A stretch of 41,449 nt of DNA from Actinomycetes bacterium. GTDB taxonomy: Bacteria; Actinomycetota; Acidimicrobiia; Acidimicrobiales; RAAP-2. Under the pieces are notes generated by a model, which saw only the letters and a program-made list of their open reading frames with translations, made no database searches and was not told the origin of the DNA. The translations under genes were made by a program, and so were the position numbers. How positions within the stretch are numbered: position 1 is the first letter of the stretch; each line of letters begins with the position of its first letter. This document shows, in pieces, positions 24,416 through 32,894 of the stretch. The stretch spans positions 1 through 41,449 of the forward strand of contig JAJYWF010000010.1 of the NCBI GenBank assembly GCA_021791635.1, read 5' to 3'.

Positions 24416-25237
24416 GTGGCTTACGTTGTCTCCACTCCGGTCTTCGAAGGCCCGCTGGACCTGCTGCTGCACCTGGTGTCCAGCCACCAGGTCGACGTGC
24501 TCGACGTGCCGCTGGCCCCGGTCGTGGACGCGTTCGTCGCCGCGCTCTCGGAGCGGAGCGGCGAGATGAGCATGGACCAGCTCTCGGAATTCCTCCTGGT
24601 GGCGGCCATCCTTGTGGAGTTGAAGTCCCAGCGCCTCCTGCCCGGGCCTGACGCCGTGGAGACCGACGAGGAGCTGGTCGGCTGGGAGGAACGGGACCTC
24701 TTGCTCTCCCGCCTCCTCGAGTGCCGGGCCTACGCCGGCATCGCCGACACGTTCGTCGGGATGATCGAGGCCGCCGCCCGGTCGGTGCCTCGGGAGGCGG
24801 GCCTCGAAGAGGGGTTCGCCCTCCACGCCCCGGACCTGCTGGCCGGCGTGACGGTCGACCACCTGGCCCAGGCGTACCTGCGGGCCACGGCCGAGCGACC
24901 CGCGCCCCGGGTCGACCTCTCGCACGTCACCGTCGAGACGGTGAGCGTGTCCGAGACGGTCCAGGCGCTCGTGGCGGTCCTCCCGGTGAGGGGTGCGACG
25001 TCGTTTCGCGACCTGACCCAAGGTCTCACCACGAAGATGGAGATCATCGTGCACTTCCTGGCGCTGCTCGAGCTGTGCAAACGGGGCAAGGTGTCGCTGG
25101 GCCAGGGCGAGACGTTCGGCGATCTCCGCGTCGCCTGGATCGACGACCGCCGGCCGCTGGTCGGGGTCCTGGCGAGCGGGCAGAGTGACGGGAGTGGCGA
25201 CTTCGGAGCCGAGGATGGTGACGAATATGACGGATGA
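24416..25237 (+). CDS. scpA: Segregation and condensation protein ScpA (kleisin)
   Basis: The product has 273 residues. With ScpB and SMC it forms the bacterial condensin that compacts the chromosome. The N-terminal helical domain has the family signature FEGPLDLLLHLV and LSEFLLVAAILVELKSQRLLP. The C-terminal winged helix includes TTKMEIIVHFLALLELCKRGKV, which contacts the SMC head. GTG 24416 has a TATGGT hexamer 7 nt upstream; ATG 24404 would add four residues. The 3' end overlaps scpB by 23 bp. Confidence 0.95.
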   Translation: MAYVVSTPVFEGPLDLLLHLVSSHQVDVLDVPLAPVVDAFVAALSERSGEMSMDQLSEFLLVAAILVELKSQRLLPGPDAVETDEELVGWEERDLLLSRLLECRAYAGIADTFVGMIEAAARSVPREAGLEEGFALHAPDLLAGVTVDHLAQAYLRATAERPAPRVDLSHVTVETVSVSETVQALVAVLPVRGATSFRDLTQGLTTKMEIIVHFLALLELCKRGKVSLGQGETFGDLRVAWIDDRRPLVGVLASGQSDGSGDFGAEDGDEYDG

Positions 25238-25868
25238 GGAGCTGTCGCGAGCGATCGAGGCGATCCTCCTCGTCGCCGTGGAACCGGTGCCGGCCGGCCT
25301 GCTGGCCGAGCTCCTCGAGGAGCCGGTGGAACGGGTGGCCACGGTCAGCGAGAGGTTGGCGGCCTCGTACCTTGAGGACGGCCGCGGTTTCATTCTCACC
25401 AGCATCGCCGGCGGCATGCGTCTGCAGACCCATCCCGACCAGGCTCCCTACGTCGAGCGCTTCGCCAACCGTGGTGTGTCCCATCGCCTCTCGACTGCGG
25501 CGCTCGAGACCCTGGCCATCGTCGCCTATCGCCAGCCGGTGTCGAGAGCCCAGATCTCCTCACTGCGCGGGGTGAACGCCGAAGGCGTGGTGCGACTGCT
25601 GGAGCAGCGCGGGTATATCGAGGCCGTCGGTCGCGCCGCGGGACCGGGCCAGCCGGTGCTCTACGGGACGACTGACCTCTTCTTGGAGCGTCTCGGGCTG
25701 GACCGGATCGAGCAGTTGCCCCCGGTAGAGGACTTCCTGCCGGGCCCGGAGATCCTGGGCGAGATCGAGGACCACCGGTTCCACTCCGAGGTCCCACCGT
25801 CCGACGCCGGGGCGACATCGGACGGTGGGGAGGAGATGGCGGTCCGGCGGTCGTCAGAGGACGCCTGA
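25215..25868 (+). CDS. scpB: Segregation and condensation protein ScpB
   Basis: The product has 217 residues with two winged-helix domains that bind the centre of ScpA. Diagnostic stretches are AIEAILLVAVEPV, RGFILTSIAGGMRLQT, LSTAALETLAIVAYRQPVSRAQI and LRGVNAEGVVRLLEQRGYIE. ATG 25215 has GGAG 6 nt upstream and is preferred to GTG 25185 or ATG 25227. Overlaps with scpA before it and with the rluB reading frame after it indicate one transcript. Confidence 0.94.
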   Translation: MVTNMTDEELSRAIEAILLVAVEPVPAGLLAELLEEPVERVATVSERLAASYLEDGRGFILTSIAGGMRLQTHPDQAPYVERFANRGVSHRLSTAALETLAIVAYRQPVSRAQISSLRGVNAEGVVRLLEQRGYIEAVGRAAGPGQPVLYGTTDLFLERLGLDRIEQLPPVEDFLPGPEILGEIEDHRFHSEVPPSDAGATSDGGEEMAVRRSSEDA

Positions 25869-26658
25869 CATCGCTGCTGAGCCACGAGCTGGAGCATCCG
25901 AGCATCCCTCGTCAGAGGAGGGGGAGCGACTGCAGAAGGTCCTGTCACGGGCCGGTTTGGGCAGTCGGCGGGTGTGTGACGACTTGGTGGGTGCTGGGCG
26001 GGTGACCGTCGATGGCGTGGTCGCCGTGCCCGGCCAGCGCGTCGACGTCCGAACCCAGCGGGTCTCGCTGGACGGGGTCCCGGTCCCCGTCGCCCCCGGT
26101 GCGGTCCACTACCTCTTGAACAAGCCGGCCGGAGTGGTGACGACCCTCTCTGATCCGCAGGGTCGGCCCACTGTCGCCGAGCTCGTACCGCGGCGGCCCC
26201 GGGTGTTCCCGGTGGGACGGCTCGACTTCGAGACCGAGGGCCTGCTGGTCATGACGAACGACGGCGAGCTGGCGAACCTCCTGGCTCACCCGTCCCACGG
26301 GGTGGCCAAGGAGTACCTCGTCGAAGTCGAAGGCATCCCGTCACCTGGCGCTCTCCGCCTCCTGCGTACCGGAGTGGAGCTCGATGGTCGGGTCACGGCT
26401 CCGGCCGTGGTGGGGAGCCTGAGCCCCGGTGTCCTGCGGATCGTCATCCACGAGGGGCGGAACCGTCAGGTCCGGCGCATGTGCGACGCGGTAGGGCATC
26501 CGGTCCGTCGGCTGGTCCGCACCCGGATCGGACCGCTCGCCGACCCCGGGCTCGCTCCGGGCCGATGGCGGCTCCTCGATCCGAGAGAGGTGCGCTCGCT
26601 GGCGTCGGCCGCGCTCCGCCCTCCGGGCGAAGGGGACCGGTGGCCCGCCGGGCGCTAG
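25825..26658 (+). CDS. rluB: RsuA/RluB-type rRNA pseudouridine synthase
   Basis: An S4 domain (RLQKVLSRAGLGSRR) precedes the synthase domain with the catalytic Asp motif PVGRLDFETEGLLVMTNDG, LLNKPAGVVTT and EGRNRQVRRM. It isomerises a uridine in rRNA. The only canonical in-frame start is GTG 25825, 44 bp inside scpB, which adds 35 non-conserved residues before the S4 domain. A perfect AGGAGG lies 8 nt before an in-frame CTG at 25930, exactly where the family usually begins (RLQKVL), so that CTG is a serious alternative. The equivalent gene in M. tuberculosis is Rv1711, after scpB. Confidence 0.92.
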   Translation: MGRRWRSGGRQRTPDIAAEPRAGASEHPSSEEGERLQKVLSRAGLGSRRVCDDLVGAGRVTVDGVVAVPGQRVDVRTQRVSLDGVPVPVAPGAVHYLLNKPAGVVTTLSDPQGRPTVAELVPRRPRVFPVGRLDFETEGLLVMTNDGELANLLAHPSHGVAKEYLVEVEGIPSPGALRLLRTGVELDGRVTAPAVVGSLSPGVLRIVIHEGRNRQVRRMCDAVGHPVRRLVRTRIGPLADPGLAPGRWRLLDPREVRSLASAALRPPGEGDRWPAGR

Positions 26659-26661
26659 CAT
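26656..26661 (+). promoter_or_regulatory. -10 hexamer TAGCAT before aroH
   Basis: TAGCAT overlaps the rluB stop codon and ends 9 nt before the aroH ATG, which has no ribosome binding site. It may give a separate leaderless aroH-tyrA-aroA transcript. Confidence 0.4.
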
Positions 26662-26670
26662 GCACGCCCG

Positions 26671-27045
26671 ATGCCCGGTTCGCCAGCAGTCCGCGCCCTG
26701 CGGGGCGCGACGACCGTCGAGACCGACACCGTCGAGCAGGTGACCGAACGGGTGCAGGAGCTCATGGCCGAGGTGATGGCCAGAAACGATCTGCTCGAAG
26801 AGGACATCATCAGCGTCATCTTCACGGCCACCGGCGATATCACCTCGATGTTCCCCGCCACCGCGGCCAGGGGCATCGGGTTCGGCTCGGTCCCGCTCCT
26901 GTGCGCGTCGGAGATCCCCGTGCCTGGGGCCACGCCGTTGTGCATTCGGGTGCTGGTGCACCTCTCGACGACCCTGACCCGCGAGGAGCTGCGCCACGTC
27001 TACCTCCATGGTGCACAGGTCCTCCGAGATGACCTCCCGGTCTGA
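26671..27045 (+). CDS. aroH: Chorismate mutase, AroH type
   Basis: The product has 124 residues and belongs to the trimeric AroH class that converts chorismate to prephenate. VRALRGATTVE carries the N-terminal substrate Arg. VIFTATGDITSMFPA, VPLLCASEIPVPGA (Cys and Glu of the active site), CIRVLVH (second Arg) and HVYLHGA (Tyr) match the B. subtilis enzyme in order. Its product is the substrate of the next gene, tyrA, which overlaps it. This class is less common than AroQ mutases. Confidence 0.95.
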   Translation: MPGSPAVRALRGATTVETDTVEQVTERVQELMAEVMARNDLLEEDIISVIFTATGDITSMFPATAARGIGFGSVPLLCASEIPVPGATPLCIRVLVHLSTTLTREELRHVYLHGAQVLRDDLPV

Positions 27046-28201
27046 GGACGTCGGATCCTCCGGACTGCCCGACTCGGGTTCGCCGGACGGCTCCGAGAGC
27101 GCAACGGTGTATCGAGCCGCTGCTCCCGGCACCGCCGGGAGGGTGCAGGTCGTCGGTACTGGCCTCATCGGGGGCTCGTTGGGGTTGGCCCTGCGGGCCC
27201 GCGGGTGGTTCGTGACCGGCAGCGACACGAGTGCAGAACGTGCAGCCCAGGCGCTCCGCGGGGGCGCCCTGGACTCGGTGGGTGAGGACCTCTCGGCCCA
27301 GATCGTGGTGGTGGCCACGCCGGCTTCCTCGGTGGCCGGGATCGCCCGCCGAGTCCTGACCCAGCCCGGTCGTCCGCCCGATGTCGTCGTGACCGACGTG
27401 AGCGGTGTGAAAGGACCCGTCGTCGCCGCAGTCGACCACCCCCGATTCGTCGGTGGACATCCGATGGCCGGGTCGGAGCAGGGGGGCTTCGACGGTGCCG
27501 ATCCCGAGCTCTTCACCGGAGCGAGCTGGGTGCTCACCCCTTCGCCGGGAACCGAGCTGGCGGCGTTCGACCGGATCCAGTCACTGGTCACGTCTCTCGG
27601 AGCGGATGTGGTGGTCCTCTCCCCAGAGGACCATGACCGGCTCGTTGCCGTCGTCTCCCACGTCCCCCACCTGGTGGCCGCCACCCTCATGAACGCCGCC
27701 GCCCGGGATGCCGAGCACGACGCCGCACTCCTCCGCCTGGCCGCCGGTGGGTTCCGGGACATGACCCGGATCGCCGCCGGTCATCCCGGGATCTGGCCGG
27801 ACGTGTGCGCCGAAAACGCGCCGGCCATCCTCGACACCCTGGACCACCTCCTGTCCGACCTCGAGGAGCTGCGCAAATTCGTATCTGCTCGGGACCGGGC
27901 GGGGATCCTGCGATTCCTGGCCGATGCCAGTGAGGCCCGAAGGGCCCTTCCCAGCCGGGCGTTCCGACCCGAAGGCCTGGCCGAGCTGCGAATCCCGGTG
28001 CCCGACCGGGAGGGGGTGCTGGCCGAGGTCACCGCGGTGGCCGGCGGGATCGGGGTGAACATCTACGACATCGAGATCGCCCACTCCGCCGAGGGCCAGC
28101 GGGGAGTGCTCCTCCTTCTGGTCGCCGGTACCCAGGCCACCGGGCTTCGTGATGCCGTCTCGGAGGCGGGGTACCCGTGCACCGTCCACAACCTGTCATG
28201 A
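27008..28201 (+). CDS. tyrA: Prephenate dehydrogenase with ACT domain
   Basis: The product has 397 residues and oxidises prephenate on the way to tyrosine. The NAD site is VQVVGTGLIGGSLGLAL. Catalytic-domain marks include FVGGHPMAGSEQGGF, SHVPHLVAATL and GGFRDMTRIAAGHPGIW. The last 70 residues (ELRIPVPDREGVLAEVTAVAG...) form an ACT domain, a likely site for feedback control by an amino acid. ATG 27008 or ATG 27029 may be used; both overlap aroH, and the first 40 residues are a low-complexity extension. The stop overlaps the aroA start as ATGA. Confidence 0.94.
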   Translation: MVHRSSEMTSRSEDVGSSGLPDSGSPDGSESATVYRAAAPGTAGRVQVVGTGLIGGSLGLALRARGWFVTGSDTSAERAAQALRGGALDSVGEDLSAQIVVVATPASSVAGIARRVLTQPGRPPDVVVTDVSGVKGPVVAAVDHPRFVGGHPMAGSEQGGFDGADPELFTGASWVLTPSPGTELAAFDRIQSLVTSLGADVVVLSPEDHDRLVAVVSHVPHLVAATLMNAAARDAEHDAALLRLAAGGFRDMTRIAAGHPGIWPDVCAENAPAILDTLDHLLSDLEELRKFVSARDRAGILRFLADASEARRALPSRAFRPEGLAELRIPVPDREGVLAEVTAVAGGIGVNIYDIEIAHSAEGQRGVLLLLVAGTQATGLRDAVSEAGYPCTVHNLS

Positions 28202-30186
28202 CCCGGGGCGCCGCCGAGAAAGCCCGGGTCCGCGGGGGATCTCCCCTCAGCGGCTCGGTGCGGGTCCCGGGGGACAAGTCGATCTCGCACCGGGCGCTCA
28301 TGATCGGTGCCATGGCCGACGGGGTCACGCGGATCACCGGTCTTTCCAGCGGGGACGACGTGGCCCGAACCCTGACGGCCGTCCGAGCGCTCGGGGCTCA
28401 CCTCACGCACGAGGACGGCGCGGTGACGTTGCGAGGACCCCATGCCGGCCTGCACGCACCTGACGACCCCGTCGACTGCGGGAACTCCGGCACCGGGCTC
28501 CGTCTGCTGGCCGGCGTGGTGGCAGCGCTACCCGGTCGGACCGTCCTCACCGGAGACGCCTCCCTGTCGGAGCGTCCGATGAACCGGGTGGCGGCGCCGC
28601 TGCGGGCTATGGGCGCCGAGGTGCGCGGTCGAGGTGAGCGATGCCTCCCCCCCCTGAGCGTGGACGGCGGGGCGCTCCGCGGGGTGGACTGGCGGCCCGA
28701 GGTCGCCAGTGCCCAGGTGAAGTCGGCCATCCTCCTGGCCGGCGTTCGAGCCGACGGCGACACCGTGGTGCGCGAGTCCGTTCCCACCCGGGCCCACACC
28801 GAAGAGCTCCTGGCGCTGGCCGGCGCGCCGATCGCCATACGGCGCCAGGGTGCAGAACATGTGGTCACCGTCCGCCGTTGCGATCTCCATCCCTTCGAGA
28901 TATCCGTCCCCGGCGACCCGTCCCAGGCGGCGTTCTGGGTGGTGGCGGCGTGCCTCGTTCCGCAGAGTCGAATTGTCGTCCGCGACGTCTACGTGGGAGC
29001 AGAGCGGGTCGGGTTCGTCTCGGTGCTCCAGCGGATGCAGGCGGCCGTCGCGATCGAAGCGCCTGAGGCCGAAGGCGCCGGACTGCCCGTCGGCAACCTC
29101 GTGGCCCGCTTCGGACCACTGCGGGCCACGGCCGTCGAGGCCGCTGAGATCCCGTCGCTGGACGAAGTCCCGATCCTCGCCGTCGCCGCGGCCGCCGCCG
29201 CCGGGACGACGGTGTTCAAGGACGTGGGCGAGCTTCGGGTCAAGGAGAGCGATCGGCTTCACGCCACGGCCGAGCTGGTCAACCGCATGGGGGCCGTCGG
29301 TGAAGTGGTCGGTGACGACCTCGTGGTCCACGGCGTCGGGCCCGACCGCTCGTTGCGGGGCGTGAAGTTCGACTGTCGCTGGGACCACCGTATGGCCATG
29401 GCCGCGGCCGTCGCCGGTCTGGTCGCGGTGGACCGCCCGACGGTGGTCGCCGGGTTCGACAGCGTCACCACCAGCTACCCGGAGTTCCTCGACGACGCAG
29501 AGCGATTGGGAGGATCGGTCGAGCCGGCGAGGCCGTCACTGTTCGACAACCCCGGTCAGGACGTCGACGACCACCGGCCGGGACCGGTGGTGGCCATCGA
29601 CGGACCCGCCGGGTCGGGCAAGTCCACGGTGTCGAGGGCGCTGGCGGCCCGCCTCGGGGTCACCCGGCTCGACACCGGGGCCATGTACCGCTCGGTGACC
29701 TGGGCTGCGCTGGAGAGGGGAGTGGACCTCTCGGACGCGCAAGCCCTGGCCGACATCGCCCGCGACGCCGACATCGAGGTCGACGACGCCACCGTGCGGA
29801 TCGACGGGGTTGACGTGACCGACGCGATCCGGTCGGCTCCCGTGAGCCAGGCGGTATCCCAGGTGGCGGCCACACCCCAGGTCCGACACCTCCTGGTGGA
29901 CCGGCAGCGTCGCTGGATGGAGACTCATCACCGCGGCGTGGTGGAAGGGCGCGACATCGGAACGGTGGTCTTCCCCGATGCCGACTTGAAGGTGTTCCTC
30001 ACGGCATCGGCCGAGGAGCGGGCCCGCCGCCGGTCCGAGGAGACCGCAGACGGGTTGGCCAGGAGGGACCTCGTCGACTCCACCAGGCAAGTCTCGCCGC
30101 TCCTTCCGGCAGCCGACGCAGTGGTGGTGGACACCACCGACCGGACGGTGGAGGATGTCGTCGACGAGGTGCTGTCATGGATGTGA
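28198..30186 (+). CDS. aroA-cmk: Fused EPSP synthase (AroA) and cytidylate kinase (Cmk)
   Basis: One uninterrupted frame of 662 residues encodes two enzymes. Residues 1 to about 440 are 5-enolpyruvylshikimate-3-phosphate synthase: VPGDKSISHRALMIGAM, DCGNSGTGLRLLAG, SERPMNRV, AQVKSAILLAG, GELRVKESDRL and DHRMAMAAAVAGL. A linker of about 20 residues (near 441-461) leads to cytidylate kinase with P-loop IDGPAGSGKS (about 467-476), LDTGAMYRSV, VVEGRDIGTVVFPDADLKVFLTAS and RRDLVDST. The kinase part is about 200 residues, shorter than free Cmk, mainly through a gap before RRDLVDST. The two reactions (shikimate pathway, CMP/dCMP phosphorylation) are unrelated, so fusion probably reflects operon adjacency. 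ATG 28198 overlaps the tyrA stop as ATGA. Confidence 0.95.
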   Translation: MTRGAAEKARVRGGSPLSGSVRVPGDKSISHRALMIGAMADGVTRITGLSSGDDVARTLTAVRALGAHLTHEDGAVTLRGPHAGLHAPDDPVDCGNSGTGLRLLAGVVAALPGRTVLTGDASLSERPMNRVAAPLRAMGAEVRGRGERCLPPLSVDGGALRGVDWRPEVASAQVKSAILLAGVRADGDTVVRESVPTRAHTEELLALAGAPIAIRRQGAEHVVTVRRCDLHPFEISVPGDPSQAAFWVVAACLVPQSRIVVRDVYVGAERVGFVSVLQRMQAAVAIEAPEAEGAGLPVGNLVARFGPLRATAVEAAEIPSLDEVPILAVAAAAAAGTTVFKDVGELRVKESDRLHATAELVNRMGAVGEVVGDDLVVHGVGPDRSLRGVKFDCRWDHRMAMAAAVAGLVAVDRPTVVAGFDSVTTSYPEFLDDAERLGGSVEPARPSLFDNPGQDVDDHRPGPVVAIDGPAGSGKSTVSRALAARLGVTRLDTGAMYRSVTWAALERGVDLSDAQALADIARDADIEVDDATVRIDGVDVTDAIRSAPVSQAVSQVAATPQVRHLLVDRQRRWMETHHRGVVEGRDIGTVVFPDADLKVFLTASAEERARRRSEETADGLARRDLVDSTRQVSPLLPAADAVVVDTTDRTVEDVVDEVLSWM

Positions 30187-30887
30187 AAGACGAAGACCAG
30201 GGAGGACACCGACGGGCGACGGCTCCCGGACGTGGGGCCGTCTTCGTGCCGGATCCGCGCATCACCCTCGGCTACCGCGCGGCGCGGATCATCTTCGAAG
30301 GGATCCTCCGGCTTTGGTTCCGGCCGAAGGTGATCGGGCGCGAGAACGTCCCGGCGGAGGGCCCGGTGATCATCGCTCCGGTCCACCGGTCGTTCGCCGA
30401 CTTCGGCTTCGCCGCCTTCCTCACCGACCGCAAGCTGTTCTTCATGGCCAAGGACAGCTTGTGGGAGCACCGGCTCCTGGGGCGCCTGCTGCTCAGTCTG
30501 GGAGCCTTTCCCGTGCATCGTGAGTCGGCCGACCGCGAAGCCCTGAGGCACGCCGAAGAGGTGCTCACGCGAGGTGAGACGCTGGTCTTGTTCCCCGAAG
30601 GTGCACGCCAGGAGGGTGCGGCGGTGCAAGATCTCCTCGAAGGAGCGGCCTTTCTGGCCGCCAGGACCGGGGCTTCCATCGTCCCGGTCGGTATCGGGGG
30701 ATCAGACCTGGCCATGCCCAAGGGCCGAACGATCCCCAAGCCCCTCCGGATCACGGTGGTGGTGGGGCACGCCTTGCCGCCTCCCGAGCGCAGCGACCGG
30801 GGACGGGTGTCGAGGAGCCGGGTCCATGCCACCACCGAGCTCCTCCGGCAGGGGATCCAGGACGTCTACGACGCAGCGCGGAACTGA
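30177..30887 (+). CDS. plsC: 1-acyl-sn-glycerol-3-phosphate acyltransferase (PlsC family)
   Basis: The product has 236 residues. It contains the acyltransferase motif HRSFADF (HX4D), the second block GAFPVHR, and FPEGARQEG where FPEGTR is usual. IVPVGIGG is the fourth block. It transfers an acyl chain to lysophosphatidate at the inner face of the membrane. The start overlaps the aroA-cmk end by 10 bp, so it belongs to that operon; a cmk-plsC pairing is common in bacteria. Confidence 0.9.
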   Translation: MDVKDEDQGGHRRATAPGRGAVFVPDPRITLGYRAARIIFEGILRLWFRPKVIGRENVPAEGPVIIAPVHRSFADFGFAAFLTDRKLFFMAKDSLWEHRLLGRLLLSLGAFPVHRESADREALRHAEEVLTRGETLVLFPEGARQEGAAVQDLLEGAAFLAARTGASIVPVGIGGSDLAMPKGRTIPKPLRITVVVGHALPPPERSDRGRVSRSRVHATTELLRQGIQDVYDAARN

Positions 30888-30907
30888 CTGGTCGTCCGGC
30901 TGAACCG

Positions 30908-31711
30908 TCAGCGTTCCCGGCGCCACGTGCGCAGGATCACCGTGGCGTACCGCAGCCCGTAGATCAGGTTCCCACCCTTCTTCGACTTCCCCGAGCTCCT
31001 CTCGTGCCACACGGTCGGGCGCTCGACGACTCGCCAGCCCCGGCGCACGCACGTGATGAGGAGGTCGGCCGTCTGGTACTGGTCCTGCTCAAGCCGGGGA
31101 GCCACGTCGGAGAGCATGGTGGCCCGGAGGGCCCGGTACCCGTTGGACGTGTCGGTGAGGTGGGCGCCGAGCAGCGCGTTCACCAGGGTCGAGAAGAACA
31201 CCACACCGAGCTGCCGGTACTGGTCCGAAGTCGTGTCCACACCGAGTCGCCTCGACGCCAGGACGAAGTCCGCCGCGTCCTCGACCAGCGGAGCGAGCAT
31301 GGTCTCGATCTCTTGGGGATCGTTCTGCCCGTCGGCATCGAGGGTGACGACGTACTGCGCACCGCCGCTCACACACAGGTCGTACCCGATGCGCAGGGCC
31401 ACACCGTGCCCGAGGTTCACCGGGAAGACGAAGGTGCGAGCGCCGAGCTCCTGGGCCACCTCAGCCGTGGCGTCCTCCCCGCCGTCCACCACCACCAAAG
31501 CAAGGACCGGCAGCCCGTGCGCCGACGCCGGGACTCGGGCCAGCACCCCGGGCAAGTTGGCCTCTTCCTCGTAGGCGCAGATCAGGACGACGACAGGGGG
31601 GAGAGCGGGATCGGGATATCGGACTGCGTAGTCGCGCCTCCCGAGGTCGATCACCAGGTCCTGCAGGGCGCGCATCCGCGTCCGATTACCGTCGGCGACG
31701 CTCCCAGGCAT
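30908..31711 (-). CDS. Family 2 glycosyltransferase (polyprenyl-phosphate sugar transferase-like)
   Basis: The product has about 267 residues. The GT-A fold is shown by VVVLICAYEEEANLPGVL, the nucleotide-sugar site VVDGGEDATAE, NLGHGVALRIGYDL and the DxD motif LDADGQNDP. FVLASRRLG and TDTSNGYRAL follow. The type resembles dolichyl/polyprenyl-phosphate mannose or glucose synthases, but the C-terminal membrane helices of some members are absent. ATG 31711 or GTG 31726, immediately after the ispH stop, may be the start. It is probably cotranscribed with ispH, and an isoprenoid-phosphate acceptor would fit that pairing (inference). Confidence 0.88.
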   Translation of the reverse strand: MPGSVADGNRTRMRALQDLVIDLGRRDYAVRYPDPALPPVVVLICAYEEEANLPGVLARVPASAHGLPVLALVVVDGGEDATAEVAQELGARTFVFPVNLGHGVALRIGYDLCVSGGAQYVVTLDADGQNDPQEIETMLAPLVEDAADFVLASRRLGVDTTSDQYRQLGVVFFSTLVNALLGAHLTDTSNGYRALRATMLSDVAPRLEQDQYQTADLLITCVRRGWRVVERPTVWHERSSGKSKKGGNLIYGLRYATVILRTWRRER

Positions 31712-31726
31712 GCGACATACTGCCAC

Positions 31727-32779
31727 TCAGGATGCAAGGTCCTCCAGCACACCGGCCGCGGCACGTCGTCGGTCGTCACCCAAGGCGTCCCGACCGGTTC
31801 CGCTGCCGGGGGCCCGGCACATGATCCGCACGGTGGTCGTGAGGGCCCGGAGGAGCTCTCGCAGCTCCGGCGGGGGAGGGAAGTACTCGTCCTCGGTCGT
31901 CACCGGCACCGGGGTCACCCCGTGGCGCGGAGCCAGTCGGCCGATGACGGCCTGGAGGAGGGCTTCGGGGGCCGATGCCCCGGCCGTCACCCCGACGATG
32001 CCGGAAAGGTCGTCGGGAAGCTCGTCCGCCTCGTTCACCCGGACCACCCGGGGACAGCCCGACGCCGTAGCCACCTTCGTGAGCGCGACGGTGTTCGAGG
32101 AGTTGGCCGAGCCGATCACGACCACGGCGTCGGACTCGTGGGCGATCTCTTTCAGCGCCGCCTGACGGTTCGTGGTGGCGAAGCACAGATCGCTTCGGTT
32201 CGGCATCCACAGGTCGGGGAACCGACGGCGAGCTGACTCCATGAGCTCCTTCCATTCGTCGTGGCTCAACGTGGTCTGGGCCAGGAGGGCGACCAGGGAG
32301 TCCTTTCCGAGGTCCGCTCCCACGGCGTCCAGATCGGACTGGTCCTCGATGAGGTGCACGGCTTCGGGAGCGACGGCCATGGTGCCGACCGCCTCCTCGT
32401 GGCCGGCGTGCCCCACGTAGAGGACGGTGAAGCCCCTCTTCGATCGCACCCGCACTTCGTGGTGCACCTTGGTCACCAGCGGGCAGACGGCGTCGACCAC
32501 CACCCGACCCCTCTGGCGGGCGGCGGCCACCACCGCCGGGGCCGAGCCGTGGGCGCTGAGCATGAGGGGAGCGCCCGCCGGCACCTGGTCGACCTCGTCG
32601 ACGAAGACCACTCCCTGGGCCCGGAAGCGGTCCACGACGTACTGGTTGTGGACGATCTCGTGGTAGCAGTACACCGGTGGCTCGAACACCTTGACCATCC
32701 AGGCCAGGGCCTTGATGGCCTTCTCGACACCGGCGCAGAAGCCACGGGGCTCGGCCAAGAGCACCCGGTCCACGTCCAT
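31727..32779 (-). CDS. ispH: 4-hydroxy-3-methylbut-2-enyl diphosphate reductase
   Basis: The product has 350 residues. IspH is the last enzyme of the MEP isoprenoid pathway, producing IPP and DMAPP with a [4Fe-4S] cluster. The three cluster cysteines are visible in PRGFCAGVEKAI, DAVCPLVTKVH and DLCFATTNRQ. YCYHEIVHNQYVVD, SAHGSAP, TTLSHDEW and SANSSNT are substrate-binding motifs. The ATG at 32779 is preceded by a TAGCCT hexamer at 6 nt. The C-terminal 40 residues are an Arg/Pro-rich extension beyond the usual end. Confidence 0.96.
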   Translation of the reverse strand: MDVDRVLLAEPRGFCAGVEKAIKALAWMVKVFEPPVYCYHEIVHNQYVVDRFRAQGVVFVDEVDQVPAGAPLMLSAHGSAPAVVAAARQRGRVVVDAVCPLVTKVHHEVRVRSKRGFTVLYVGHAGHEEAVGTMAVAPEAVHLIEDQSDLDAVGADLGKDSLVALLAQTTLSHDEWKELMESARRRFPDLWMPNRSDLCFATTNRQAALKEIAHESDAVVVIGSANSSNTVALTKVATASGCPRVVRVNEADELPDDLSGIVGVTAGASAPEALLQAVIGRLAPRHGVTPVPVTTEDEYFPPPPELRELLRALTTTVRIMCRAPGSGTGRDALGDDRRRAAAGVLEDLAS

Positions 32780-32785
32780 CCCCTC

Positions 32786-32791
32786 AGGCTA
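32786..32791 (-). promoter_or_regulatory. -10 hexamer TAGCCT for ispH
   Basis: On the minus strand TAGCCT ends 6 nt before the ispH ATG; the intervening GAGGGG could also act as a short ribosome binding site. Confidence 0.4.
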
Positions 32792-32881
32792 CCGGCGGAG
32801 CTCGTCCGGTCGGGTCCGGCCCGAGGAACCCGAACCGCCACGACGCTGGCGTGCACGACCGAGAGTCGAGGAGCCGGCAGG

Positions 32882-32887
32882 TACGCT
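32882..32887 (+). promoter_or_regulatory. -10 hexamer TACGCT for the DUF512-der operon
   Basis: TACGCT ends 7 nt before ATG 32895. It lies in the 115-bp region between divergent ispH and the DUF512 gene. Confidence 0.4.
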
Positions 32888-32894
32888 GGAGCCC

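Noticed and set aside
24317-25417. N-terminal extension of the trpS frame to 693 codons
   Set aside because: TrpRS homology begins at 24316 with a -10 hexamer just upstream; the extension is antisense to scpA and scpB.
26341-27762. 473-codon minus-strand frame opposite aroH and tyrA
   Set aside because: It is low-complexity Ser/Thr/Arg/Pro sequence with no motif, antisense to clearly identified enzymes.
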